In this document: piece after piece, positions 11,294 through 21,663 of the stretch
How positions within the stretch are numbered: the first letter of the stretch is position 1
Layout of the letters: each line of letters opens with the position of its first letter
DNA from: Helianthus annuus
Taxonomy: Eukaryota; Streptophyta; Magnoliopsida; Asterales; Asteraceae
Assembly (NCBI RefSeq): GCF_002127325.2
Contig: NC_035437.2
Span: 156,213,880 to 156,277,879, forward strand
DNA length: 64,000 nt
Direction: 5' to 3'
Position numbers and translations under genes: made by a program
The notes under the pieces: model-generated
Databases searched by the model: none
Told to the model about the DNA's origin: nothing
The model's input: the letters and a program-made list of their open reading frames with translations, nothing else

Positions 11294-14200
11294 CTGCAAC
11301 CCTAAAAAATATGTCAATCAATACAGGTTGCCACACCGTCAAATGTGTTACCGTGATCACTTTAAGAATGATAACCAACACAACAGGTATCACATTAACA
11401 CGTGGTTCAGTGTTCATTTCATAAACATTGTCAGCACACCTTCTTGGGCATCAAAGTCTATTGCTGAAGATCCTACTGCTTTCAATCTACTTTTACTGAT
11501 TTTTTTGTTTTGCCGGATAAGCGACTTCCTGTAAAAGCTCGCTATTGGTGACCCATCCGAAAAATCGTCGTCCATGCCATCCCCTACGAAATCGTTTGCA
11601 CAACGATAAATGGATTCCAAATTATTAAACTAAATAACACAAAGAATAACAGTTACTAACCAGCGTTTTCTCCTTCGTTGATGTGAAACCTTTCATCATT
11701 TCTCAAATCTCCCAAGACCGAATTGATCTTGTGTGACGCTAAATCTACCGCGTCATCGTGATCCTTACTTTCACTAACTTTCTTCTCAAACATACTTTCA
11801 AACGTTGCCTTCAACGTTTGTACTTCTTCGTCATCATGGCTCTCCACCAGTAGCGATTCTAACATACCCTCAATTTTGACTTTGTTCTTCTTTGTCACAT
11901 TTATTAACTGTCGTACTATCGTCAACCTCTCCTGTTGAAAATAGTTTTTCAACATTTTCATACTAAGAATATATACTAATTGTAAAAAACACATGTTAGA
12001 GCATATAACTTTACCTCTTTACTTGCCCAGTGTTCCACGTTATAGTTTCTGGGACATGTTAATCCTTTAAACCGTCCTAGTCCAAACCCACCAGCAAGTA
12101 TTTCAAGCCTTTCTCTCTCCTTCAATCTTTTCAAGTTCCAAAAAGCTAAAGGACACACCGCACTGTCTACCTCCATCCCCATGCACTCAATGCTATCAAC
12201 GTACAACAACTACAAGAAACAACGATCCGTTCAGCCCGGAAATAATCAACTATTCTAACACATGTTAATTATCTAAAATAATTAAAAGTACACTTACCAT
12301 CAGAATCGTTAGAGGACCGACGAAGAAACTTTGTGGGTCAAGCCGATTCCAGGTATCTTTGCAAGTTCTCAGCTTTTCTACAACAAGGTCACACCAGTCT
12401 ATTGTTGCAAAGTCCATTTCGTCATCCAGATACTGATTTCTTCCCGTAAACAACTTTGTTTATGACAATCAACCAGCACTGCCACAAAACACATTACAAA
12501 ATCCATCCTGAAATCAAAACTGTCTTCGCCATCGGACTCATCTATCATTTTCACCATCTTTGTTGGAGGCACCATTACACCCGGGTATCTCGCCCTCCAA
12601 TCCGCAATGGCATCAGTCAGCATCGGCAGCTTACCAATCGAACTAATCTTTTGTCCACCAGTCGGAATCCCTAATAACTTATGTATCACTTTCCTGTTCA
12701 CCTTGATATCACCGGCAGGCGTACATATCACCATCTTATCCGGATTAAAATTGTCCACAACAAAATAACCTAACTTAGCCGGCAAACCATCAACGCTGAA
12801 AGTTAGCAAACGACTAAAGCCCATTTGCCTGACTGCGTCACGTTGTTGTTCTGTCAATGCCCGTACACACTTATAAAACTGCAGTGGTGCAGATCTTATC
12901 CTTATGCCTGGAAATTCATCCTTTTTTGCTCGCTTACGGGCTTTCTGAACCTTTTCCGGTTTATTACCAACTACCTTTGGTTTCCCTGCTTTACCTTTCC
13001 CATTGTCCTCCGAACCCTTCTTCTTTTTGGTCCTTAACGTCCCACCCTTCGATGTAGCCGTCACTTCTGCCCTACTTACTGAAATAACATTTTATACGAA
13101 ACCACAACAACCCAAACAATTAGTCTACTTTACAACCACCGATGACAACATGTAACAATTTTTCATTCGTAACATCCAAATATTTGAAGGGCTTAAAAAA
13201 TAACTAACCACGGTTTTTCGCATTACATTGCCAGAATTATCATCGGCGCTGTTTCTTTCCCCTGCTGATTATCACATGTTAGTGAATTTTCAAGGTCATG
13301 CCCAATTAACACATGTTAATCAAAGCCAACAATATTTAACTAACCACGTTTTCTTTTATTTCCACACCCAGAACTATCCCCGACAATGCTTTTCTTCACT
13401 ACAGTTTCAAACATGTTACTCAGATTTAACTGGATACGCAATTAGCCACTATTGTAACAAAAGGAACTTACCACTGTGCTTTTTGTTATGTCCCCGTTTG
13501 CTTTCCACACAACCTTCATTTAGCACCGATAGATTCGTTACGAAAACGATTAGCCCAACAAGACATTATACAAATTATAAACAATATTACTGGTTAACCG
13601 TTACCTGTTTTCCGTCTTTTCCCATGGCTTGGTGACACACTATCGGTATCATCATACACTGCAAGGCAGCCAACAAAATTCTGTTATGCACAATTTCTTA
13701 TCCAACACACTATCCATATATAGATCACCTTGAACTATGTTAAGTGTTCAGAGACATAAAAATTCTAACCTAACTCCCGTTGGGTCGGACCAAAGTCAGA
13801 TTGTTGTTTGGAAGGTCCTCGCTTGGGTTCGTCGGATATAATCACAACGCTACGGCTCTCAGACCTTTTTTGCCCTAATCTGTGTTTCGAAGTCCTACAT
13901 ATATAAAAGAAAACAAACTCAGGTGCCATTTTCCGATAAATCGGTTGAACAAAACCACCTTTTACATGACCGATTACAACAAACTAACCTTTTAATTGAA
14001 GTCTGAATCTTCCTTAATCGTTTCAGCTTCACCGACGACGACAAGATTATGAACGACTTCCTCATTCTCCAAGTTGGACACTATCGGCTTCTGTGTTAGG
14101 GTTCCGGAAGTAGCTTTTCAATGTTTCTTTTTGGACGAGAGAGAAACATGAACAGAGGAGAAATGAGTATAATGGTAAAGAAGAAAAATTTTTGAATTGT

Positions 14201-14392
14201 GTTTGCAGTTCTTGATTAGACGGCTACTGCATGGCAGTGATTTCTGTTTTCCAATGTCTTTGTTGACTTCTGAAAATGCCCTTCAATGGTACTAAATGGC
14301 AGTACTTTTTATTTCTTTTTAATTTTATTCATACCAAAATAATCATAGCCATTGATCAAGTTTGATGTAAGCTAATCAATGGTTCACAATGG

Positions 14393-14442
14393 GTTTCCAT
14401 AGTTTTCTTAAAAAGATAGGGTTTCTTATATAACCAAGCCCT
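14393..14442 (-). repeat. Right terminal inverted repeat of the MULE
   Basis: Read on the minus strand it gives TAGGGCTTGG, then TAAGAAACCCTAT and AAGAAAACT, pairing with the left end. It runs directly into a (TA)n tract. Confidence 0.6.
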
Positions 14443-14456
14443 ATATATATATATAT

Positions 14457-14676
14457 GGTGGGGTTCTAGAGTAAACACTAGTGTATTTGTGAATTGAGTG
14501 AACAAATCCTGGCCATTGATTTATATCATCAAACGTAAAATACACTAGTGTATTTTTATCATCAAATCCTGATCAAATCCTAGCCATTGATTTACACTTG
14601 TGTATCAATAGTCATGGGCTAGGATTAGTTCACACAGTTCACTATCAAGGGGGTTGTCCACAAATGAACCTAACCT

Positions 14677-14678
<2 letters not shown>
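14457..14678. mobile_element. Small MITE-like element between (TA)n tracts
   Basis: About 220 bp. Left subterminal 'gtgaacaaatcctggccattgat' pairs imperfectly with the reverse complement of the right side 'gtgaactaatcctagcccatgac'. Tandem 'acactagtgtattt' copies lie inside. Bounded by TA runs on both sides, so no TSD is readable. Family unassigned. Confidence 0.5.

Positions 14679-14738
<60 letters not shown>
14678..14738. repeat. (TA)n microsatellite
   Basis: About 60 bp of TA between two TIR elements. Open frames through it are only Tyr-Ile repeats. Confidence 0.9.
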
Positions 14739-14741
<3 letters not shown>

Positions 14742-17069
14742 AGCCGCTAAAATAGGAACCACCTCCAGTTGTAAGAACCACGAGAACCACTCTCCACCAA
14801 TCAGATTTTACCAACTCAAGGGGTATGTTAGTCATTTACTTAAAACCTGTCAATTTTTCCTTTTTAGTCTGACTTGCATGACTTGAAGACATAAATTATC
14901 ATCCTCCCCAAAAAAGTTGAATCCCCCATTCTCTCTCTCCCAAGCTTCGTTCACCACCATCATCTCTCCCCTTGGCCACCCCCTCTTCTCTGTTTGTAGC
15001 GGCTTCCGGCACGGACATGCACACCCATAACCCGGGGCTCAGTGAATAGTGGTGGTGATTGGTTTATGCCGCACCTCCTCCCCCTGTACCTCTTCCTTCT
15101 CCGGCCACAAGTCCGGCGGAGCTAACAAAAACTCCGGTAAAGACTGTCTTTTTTGCTTCACCACCATCTGATCACTACTACCACCCGGCTACCCCCTCCT
15201 TCTACTTTCTCTCTCATCGTTTCACCGTTAAACTTTATGGGGGGTTGCTCAGATCTGAACGGGTGTGGCGGCAGTGGTTAGAAATGGGTTAGGGTTTGCT
15301 CAGATCTGAACCGGTGGCCCCAAACAAAGGCGGAAGGCGGTGGTGGGGGCGGTGGTTTGGTGGGAGTTGTGCAGAGGTGGAAGGCGGTGGTGGTTTGTGG
15401 GGAGACCGATGGAGGTTTTGTGCAGAGATCGGTGTATAGCTTTTAGTTCTTCATAGATCTGAACTCTCTGGAGCTTTTGTTACCACTTGTTGATTTACCT
15501 GCTTCAATGGTGATTTTGGTGATTTTTGGTAAAGTTGTGAATGCTATTTCTTTTGGGTTTGTTGCTACTGTTATTTTGTTGCTACTGGCATTTTGATCTC
15601 TATATTTTTCTTTGTGGTTTAGATTATATTGGTATTGATCTATTGGTATTTCTTTGAAATTTTTGTGGGTTTCTTTGAATTTTTGTGGGTTTCGATCTGT
15701 TGGTATTGATCTGTTGGTATTTTAGTCCCCAGATCTCGTTTTGCCGTTTATGGATTGGGCAGGCGATGATGCAAAAAAAAAAAAAAAAACTCGTAGATCT
15801 TGATGACGATGGCGCGGCAAGGACGGCGGAGGGTAGGTTTTTTGAACCTGCAACCCCATTTTTGCAGCCTTTTGATAATCGGATATTCTGAGCCAAACCC
15901 CGTTTTATTTTCGAGATACACTTTGTTTCGATGTTGTTTTTTTCCCCCCTAGTCGATGATGATAATTATATATCTGAGACACCTCCCCGAGTGTGCGATT
16001 TCTGGGTGTGTTCGTTTTTGAGTAAAAAAGTTTTTGTAAAAAAAAGGGTTAAACCGTAAACTTTTTAACGTAAAACGTAAAATAGTAAAACGTAAAAAGT
16101 TTTACGTAAAACGTAAAAAGTTTTAGGTAAAACGTAAAATGTAAAATTTTTTAAGTAACCGGCGCGTAAAACGTAAAAAACGTTAACGTAAAAACGTAAA
16201 AAACGTTAGACGTAAAAGGTAAACTTTTTAACGTAAAAACGTTAAACGTAAAATGTAAAAAGTTTTTCGTAAAACGTTAAAAGGTTTACGCAACACGTAA
16301 AAAGTTTTTTGGCGGTCGTAAAACGTAAAACGTAAAAACGCAAAAAGTTTACATAAAACGTAAAAACTGTTACGTAAAAAAAGTGTAAAAAACGGCGTTA
16401 AAAATGTAAATTACGTTAACGTAAAAACGGCGCGTTGAAAAAACGGCATTAATAAACGGCGCGTAAAAAACGGCGTTAAAAAATTGGCGCGTAAAATCGG
16501 CGTTAAAAAACGGGGCGTAAAAAACGGTGTTAAAAAATTGGCGCGTAAAAAACGGCGTTAAAAAATTGGCGCGTGAAAAACGGCGTTAAAAAGTTGGCGC
16601 GTAAAAACGGGGGCGTTGAAAAAACAGCGTTAAAAACGGCGCGTAAACAACGGCGTTAAAAAATTGGCGCGTAAAAAATAACGACGCTTGAAAAAACCCG
16701 GCGTAAAAACGGCGCGTCAAAAAAACGTAAAACTTAAAAAGTTTAACGTAAAACTTGAATTGTAAAAAGTATAAAAAAACTTTTAAAAAAAATCTGAATA
16801 TGTTTTTAATAAAAAAGTTATGTTTAAAAAATAAAAAGTAATATAAAATACAAAAAAACTAATAAAAAACAATAAAGATAAAAAGACAAAATAGAGTTAT
16901 TTTACCAAAATACCCTTTTGGATTATAATACTAAAGACATAATAAGACAAAAACCATTCAATATTATTTTTTGTTACTTTTAATCTCATCCATCCATCTT
17001 GTTGATCTAAAGGCTAGAAAGTGGTTCTCATGGTTCTTACAACTAGAGGTGGTTTTCATTTTAACGATC

Positions 17070-17074
<5 letters not shown>
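14739..17074. mobile_element. 2.3-kb non-autonomous TIR element (MULE-like)
   Basis: The first ~56 bp match the reverse complement of the last ~56 bp: ACCACCTCCAGTTGTAAGAA versus ACCACCTCTAGTTGTAAGAA, then CACGAGAACCACT versus CATGAGAACCACT. It is bounded by (TA)n on both sides. The interior has a UTR-like CT/ACC-rich stretch (14930-15170), a G-rich 'ggtggtgg' region (15240-15420), a poly(A) at about 15774-15790 and the CGTAAA repeat island (16030-16740). A 77-codon Pro-rich frame at 15059-15292 could be a captured gene fragment but has no recognisable domain. No transposase is present. Confidence 0.7.
16030..16740. repeat. CGTAAA-rich and 28-bp CpG-rich degenerate tandem repeat
   Basis: Two sub-arrays. 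16030-16400 is a degenerate short-period GTAAAACGTAAAAAG repeat. 16430-16730 is a ~28-bp unit of the form CGGCGTTAAAAAATTGGCGC followed by GTAAAAAA, about ten imperfect copies. It is unusually CpG-dense against the AT-rich surroundings. No coding frame. Confidence 0.85.

Positions 17075-17158
<84 letters not shown>
17073..17158. repeat. (TA)n microsatellite
   Basis: About 85 bp of pure TA at the right terminus of the 2.3-kb TIR element. Confidence 0.9.
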
Positions 17159-17162
<4 letters not shown>

Positions 17163-17521
17163 TTGAAATGACCATCATGAAAGTTGTGTGGTTCCAATCC
17201 ATTCCCTGAAGTGAATGTGCTTATATATGATTAGTGAAAGAGTCGTGATCATGTACATAACTAAAGAAATTGTAATGATGCCACCATAAAAGTTAAAGTT
17301 GTGTGGTTATAATTCATTCCCTTAAGTGAATGTGATGATATAATGATAGGTGTAAAGTTCGTTATATGGTAATTAAGGTAATTGTTATGATGCTCATGTT
17401 GATAATGAGGTCACGATCATGGTAAATGAGGACCTGTAATGATCCTCATGTTGATAATGAGATCAAGCATTTTAATATTGAAATCAACCACATGAAGTGG
17501 TGCATTAAACATACACGAGTG
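17159..17521. repeat. Degenerate direct repeats, no gene
   Basis: Contains two diverged copies of 'aaagttgtgtggttN...cattcccttgaagtgaatgtg' (from about 17180 and 17289) and two of 'gatcctcatgttgataatgag' (about 17391 and 17441), so the stretch is a decayed tandem repeat. No ORF is supported. Confidence 0.5.
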
Positions 17522-17526
17522 CAACT

Positions 17527-18078
17527 TGTGAAAGCACCGGATCGATGACGAACATCAACATTGCACTTGATTCAAGACATGAAGAACAATCATAAACATA
17601 AAAGATAGAAAGATGTAGAAGATGAAACTCTTTATTTACGAATCAGTCATCACAGATTACAAACCGAAAGAGTATACATCATCTACAAGCTGGTTTAGAT
17701 CACAAAGATCTAAACCGAGCTTTCTCTCACTAACACATAGTGACTCTCTCTCTAGAAATGTGCACACACTATTGAGGAATAGCTAGGGTTTGTGAGAGGT
17801 TGCACCAAGCTGATCACCCAGATCCATTCTCACTGAGATGAATGAATTGTGATGGATAGATTCCCAATTCTAACCTATGCTCCCATAAATATAGGTTAGG
17901 GCAAACCCTGAGTCCTGACATGACATGTCCATAAATTCGGACAACATAACACATAATACTGTCCGAATTTAATAAATTAACACATACCATCCGAATTTAA
18001 TCCAACTTTGACTTGGCCTTTGACTTTTATCGAAAAGAATTGATAAAGCACAGTTACCCGACGAGAGTTGCACTTACA
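17527..18078 (-). repeat. 3' LTR of the 3.4-kb element
   Basis: Starts TGTGAAAGCACC and ends GCACTTACA on the + strand. Adjacent to the polypurine tract. Confidence 0.9.
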
Positions 18079-19079
18079 GACTCCCCCTTAACTGTTGCTA
18101 TCAGTTCTGTCTGGCATCGATAATCTTCAGTCACCGGATACTGCGCTTACAGACTCCCCCTTGACTGATGATGTCATGCAAGCTCTCTATTTTGGTTGAG
18201 ACTTGATCTTTCCGACACAGCACAACGATCTTCAACCCTTCTAATGAAAGACTTGTTGACGATCACTTAAATGGCCGCTTTGTGAAACCTGAAGCATCCA
18301 ACATCAAACACTGTAGATCCTCCCCATCAAACTACTCCCGAATCAAGTTAACGCGAACCAGTCTGCAACCAAATGTAAGAATATCGCTTGAAACCATAAT
18401 CTTCAAACCTAACCGGCAGTAGAAAGACACATTGGATTTCCAATTCCCAAAGATAAACACTTCAACTTCCGCAAAGACATGAAGTCAGTTTGATAAGTTA
18501 ATAACAAACTGAACTTGTAAATGTACATCTACCATCTTTATCAAAATCCGCAACCCTTCATGTATGATCTCATCTCGTCACGTCACGTCACGAATCTTCA
18601 TAAATTAATCTCCTATTTTCACGAATCCACTGAATTCCCGATAGCTTTCATCTCCGATTTTCCGCTTATCAAGAAGCACCACATTATTTCGAGAACTGAT
18701 TGGCAATCATCTTGGAAGAGAGAACAAGAAACCAATCTTCTCTACTCTAAACCACAACTGAACAAGGCTGAATCTTTAACTAGTCGTCAACCGAGAATCC
18801 AACTTCATCACGTCCATACTTGATTGAAAACACGAACATACTTGACAAAACTCCATCATATACGAGTCTTTTTACGTACAAGCTTTAGATTTACGAATAA
18901 AATAGGAAGTTTTTACTCTGCCTATTTCTTCGTAAACTGTCAACGTCCAAACCACGTCACCTTCGTATCTTCAAATGCCCGAAAACAGTCCCAAATTTGT
19001 TTGAAAACTCTAGAACGAAACAAATCCGTACACTGAGAATCTAGAAACCGAATATAACTTGAAGATTCCAAGTATAACC

Positions 19080-20180
19080 CATAACTTCGGACTTTACAAG
19101 TCGAAACACAAGTTTAAATTCGGACAAATGAGATGGATTAAGTGCTGACATGATGATATCCACAACAAATGCGGACAAGATGTTTGAGGATAAGTGCGGA
19201 CAAATTTTGAATTAACCAAATGCGGACACCTTGTCTCACAAATAAATGCGGACATCTTATCTCACAAGTAAATGCGGACACCTAGTCTCACAAGTAAATG
19301 CGGACACCTTTTCTTTTAAATGCCCACAAACAATCAACGAATAAGTTCTGATGGAATAATTAGTTAAGTGCAGACTAATGGACACATGATACTAAATCAA
19401 TTATGTGTGGACAGGTTACAAACTCACAAGTGCTGACAAATGTTAAACTTACAAATGCGGATGGACTGAATAAGTATGCACATTGTTTCAATGTCCAAAC
19501 TTAGAATACAAATGCTGATAATACTGAATGAACTAAGTGCGGATGAATTATAAAGACACAAGTTTTGATAACTTTTAAGTCCACAAGTTCTGATAACCTT
19601 TAAGTCCACAAGTTCTGATAACTTTTAAGTTCACAAGTTCTGATGAAAGATAAATTCAAAAGGTCTGACAAGTGAATAAATCACAAGTGCTGATGATGAA
19701 ATTAAGAGTTATATACGGACAAGATTATATCTAAGTGCGGACAGAAGTTGTAGAAGCTAAGTGCAGACAACTTCAACAAGTTCTGACATGTGTTTGATGA
19801 AACAAGTTCGAACCAGATGAAACAAATGTCCACAAGTGCGGACAAGGTCTGAGAAGTTTATGTGCGGACTAAATGAGATGTTCTAAGTTCGGACTCTTAG
19901 AAACACTCACAAATGCGGACTAGAGTATTTCACAAGTACTGACTAAATAACATCTCACAAATTCTGACAAATGTTAAAGCTTAAGTGCGGTCAAGCTATG
20001 TATTTCACAAGTGTGGACAAAATTTTCTGATGCAAGTGCGGATAAAGGAAATACAAGTGCGGACAGGGGTGTTTGATCGACAAATGCGGACTTATGAATA
20101 AGTATGACAAGTGTGACTTCACACAAGTCCTTGGAATAACAAATACGGACATCCAATACTTCTAACACAAAATTAAGTAC
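19080..20180. repeat. Dispersed AAGTGCGGACAA / CAAGTTCTGATAA short-repeat array inside the LTR element
   Basis: Dozens of 12-20 bp variants of ACAAGTGCGGAC, AAATGCGGACACCT and CAAGTTCTGATAAC recur with irregular spacing. 'aagtccacaagttctgataacttt' is tandem near 19575-19640. The array does not encode protein. Confidence 0.8.
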
Positions 20181-20394
20181 GCACAATACCTTTTTTTGGA
20201 TCAAAACACATATCTAAAGCAACTTGGAAAAGAAGAAAACTTCTCAGACGACGAACATCTTCAAAATATTCATTTTTTCTGCAGAATCTTTACGTCTCCA
20301 TGATGTTTGGCGGAAACAAACATCAAATCAAGAGCAATGGTGATTCGGAAGACAGTTAGACCATTCCGAATCGGTAACCATGCTCTGATACCAC

Positions 20395-20946
20395 TTTGAA
20401 AGCACCGGATCGATGATGAACATCAACATTGCACTTGATTCAAGACATGAAGAACAATCATAAACATAAAAGATAGAAAGATGTAGAAGATGAAACTCTT
20501 TATTAACGAATCAGTCATCACAGATTATAAACCGAAAGAGTATACATCATCTACAAGCTGGTTTAGATCATAAAGATCTAAACTGAGATTTCTCTCACTA
20601 ACACATAGTCACGCTCTCTCTAGAAATGTGCACACACTATTGAGGAATAGCTAGGGTTTGTGAGAGGTTGCACAAAGCTGATCACCCAGATCCATTCTCA
20701 CTTATATGAATGAATTGTGATGGATAGATTCCCAATTCTAACCTATGCTCCCATAAATATAGGCTAAGGCAAACCCTAAGTCCTGACATGACATGTCCAT
20801 AAATTCGGACAACATAACACATAATACTGTCCGAATTTAATCAATTAACACATACCATCCGAATTTAATCCAACTTTGACTTGGCCTTTGACTTTTATCG
20901 AACAGAACTGATAAAACACATTTACCCGACGAGAGCTGCACTTACA
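20395..20946 (-). repeat. 5' LTR of the 3.4-kb element
   Basis: Same length (552 bp) as the partner. The inner edge reads TTTGAAAGC instead of TGTGAAAGC. Adjacent to the tRNA-Met primer site. Confidence 0.9.
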
Positions 20947-20951
20947 CAACT

Positions 20952-21658
20952 AAAGTATATATGATTATAAACTAGAGGTTTATGGATCATGATTGTTTAA
21001 TAAATTGGGTTGACCGGTTAGAACATTCTGAGTCATTGATGATATGAAAAATATCGAAGAACCCAAAGATTCTTTATGGTACTTAAACATGCAGTTTTTG
21101 CTCTCAACAAAAGTTTATTTAAATAAATACCAATTAAAGTTGGGTTGGAATACCTAAATATTATGTAAATGATAAAAAAAATATGTGTATCTTGACATGA
21201 TGCCATTTTGTAATCTGAAACCGATGCATCGTTTATGGTTATTAAATCGCAACATGAATTTTGTGTGACTTGTGCCTTAGCTTATAAGGTAGCAAGCACA
21301 TTATTCTAAATTATCATATTAATCTTGATAAATGCAGTGATCTTGATTCCAGTTATACTAAAGATTAAGTGTTAAACTACATGTAACAAATGTTGATTGT
21401 ATCGATATGGAGCACAATGCTCAGAGTAGACCATCATCAACACTATCCACTATCGAAGTTAGGAAACCTCTTAGTAGAGATAGAGTTACGGTGATGTCTA
21501 GATCATCTGGAAGATGCTCTAGGAGAAATCACGCATCAAGTAGATCATATCAACCAGGTGGTGCTACGTCAGAGGCCTGAGCAAGGGCCACTGAGAAATG
21601 GCCTCCTAAATGAGAGTCTCCAGCCATGCACATATATTGATCATATCGAGAGTCCTGC
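20952..21658. other. Unassigned flank between LTR element and solo LTR
   Basis: AT-rich. A stretch near 21405-21650 ('cgaagttaggaaacctcttagtagagatag') looks like eroded coding DNA but carries no recognisable domain. Confidence 0.4.
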
Positions 21659-21663
21659 TTATG

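Larger units (their letters stand above)
3927..13318. repeat. Dispersed palindrome family TAACACATGTTA / TAACATGTGTTA in MULE introns
   Basis: Exact 12-mers start at 3927, 4299, 4963, 6036, 8497, 9438, 9481, 10695, 10972, 12256 and 13307. Variants: TAACATATGTTA 5000, TAACACGTGTTA 7509, TAATACATGTAA 11061, TAACACGTGGTT 11396, AAACACATGTTA 11987, and a partial copy near 13270. All but those at 6036 and 7509 lie in introns of the two genes. I saw no exact copy elsewhere in the window. Function unknown. The CACATG/CACGTG core is E-box-like; in RNA it gives UAACAUGUGUUA. Confidence 0.85.
7518..14065 (-). pseudogene. Ulp1/C48-type cysteine protease gene of the MULE, about 20 exons, frame-broken
   Basis: Probable SUMO-protease-like protein encoded by the element. 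Exons I can join (minus strand, N to C): 13989-14065 (ATG at 14065), 13770-13894, 13605-13658, 13472-13513, 13345-13398, a degenerate one near 13209-13260, about 12432-13068, 12298-12430, 12015-12209, 11661-11962, 11440-11583, 11081-11293, 10715-10927, 9993-10574, 9744-9911, 9511-9678, 9320-9424, 9177-9236, 8712-9093, 8275-8455, 7924-8201 and 7518-7829. The block at 12432-13068 resembles the conserved plant domain found upstream of Ulp1 domains (DUF1985-like: TFSVDGLPAKLGYFVV, KLLGIPTGG). The Ulp1 core shows the catalytic His (HKHFYLLVFEL), Asp (VVDND) and Cys (NTTDCGVFLMRH). The middle is acidic, low-complexity and made of symmetric phase-1 exons. Damage: a frame change near 12432, another between the catalytic Asp and the 7924 donor, and a doubtful frame at 11962. 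The stop codon (7518-7520) is part of a palindrome. Confidence 0.75.
2162..14442. mobile_element. 12.3-kb Mutator-like element carrying transposase and Ulp1-like protease (Kaonashi/KI-MULE type)
   Basis: Seen: short degenerate terminal inverted repeats. The left end has TAAGAAACCCTAT...AGAAAACT (about 2176-2202) and the right end carries its reverse complement (about 14400-14427). Between them are a FAR1/MULE/SWIM transposase on + (2466-5723), a 155-codon ORF on - (6411-6878) and a many-exon Ulp1-type protease gene on - (7518-14065). Known: plant MULEs that carry Ulp1/C48-like protease genes were described as Kaonashi elements, and similar ones exist in other eudicots. Both ends abut (TA)n runs, so the target-site duplication cannot be read. 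Inference: this is one autonomous-type element, now mildly decayed, with an in-frame stop in the proposed first transposase exon and at least two frame breaks in the protease gene. Confidence 0.8.
17527..20946 (-). mobile_element. Non-autonomous LTR retrotransposon (3.4 kb), TSD CAACT
   Basis: Two 552-bp LTRs (17527-18078 and 20395-20946), roughly 96% alike by eye. TSD CAACT at 17522-17526 and 20947-20951. Orientation is minus: a primer-binding site complementary to initiator tRNA-Met (TGGTATCAGAGC, minus strand of 20382-20393) adjoins the right LTR, and a polypurine tract (minus strand of 18079-18090, AAGGGGGAGTC) adjoins the left LTR. The interior has no gag or pol, making it a small LARD-type element dependent on another element's enzymes. 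Confidence 0.9.

Noticed and set aside
10132..13635. Plus-strand ORFs opposite the Ulp1-like gene
   Set aside because: Shadow frames crossing its exons and introns; the splice pattern and motifs support only the minus strand.
16971..17209. Open frames with Tyr-Ile repeats (also 14605-14835)
   Set aside because: Translations of (TA)n microsatellites, not genes.
19080..20180. Possible CRISPR-like array
   Set aside because: Repeats are short, diverged and irregularly spaced within an LTR element of a plant; no leader or cas genes.
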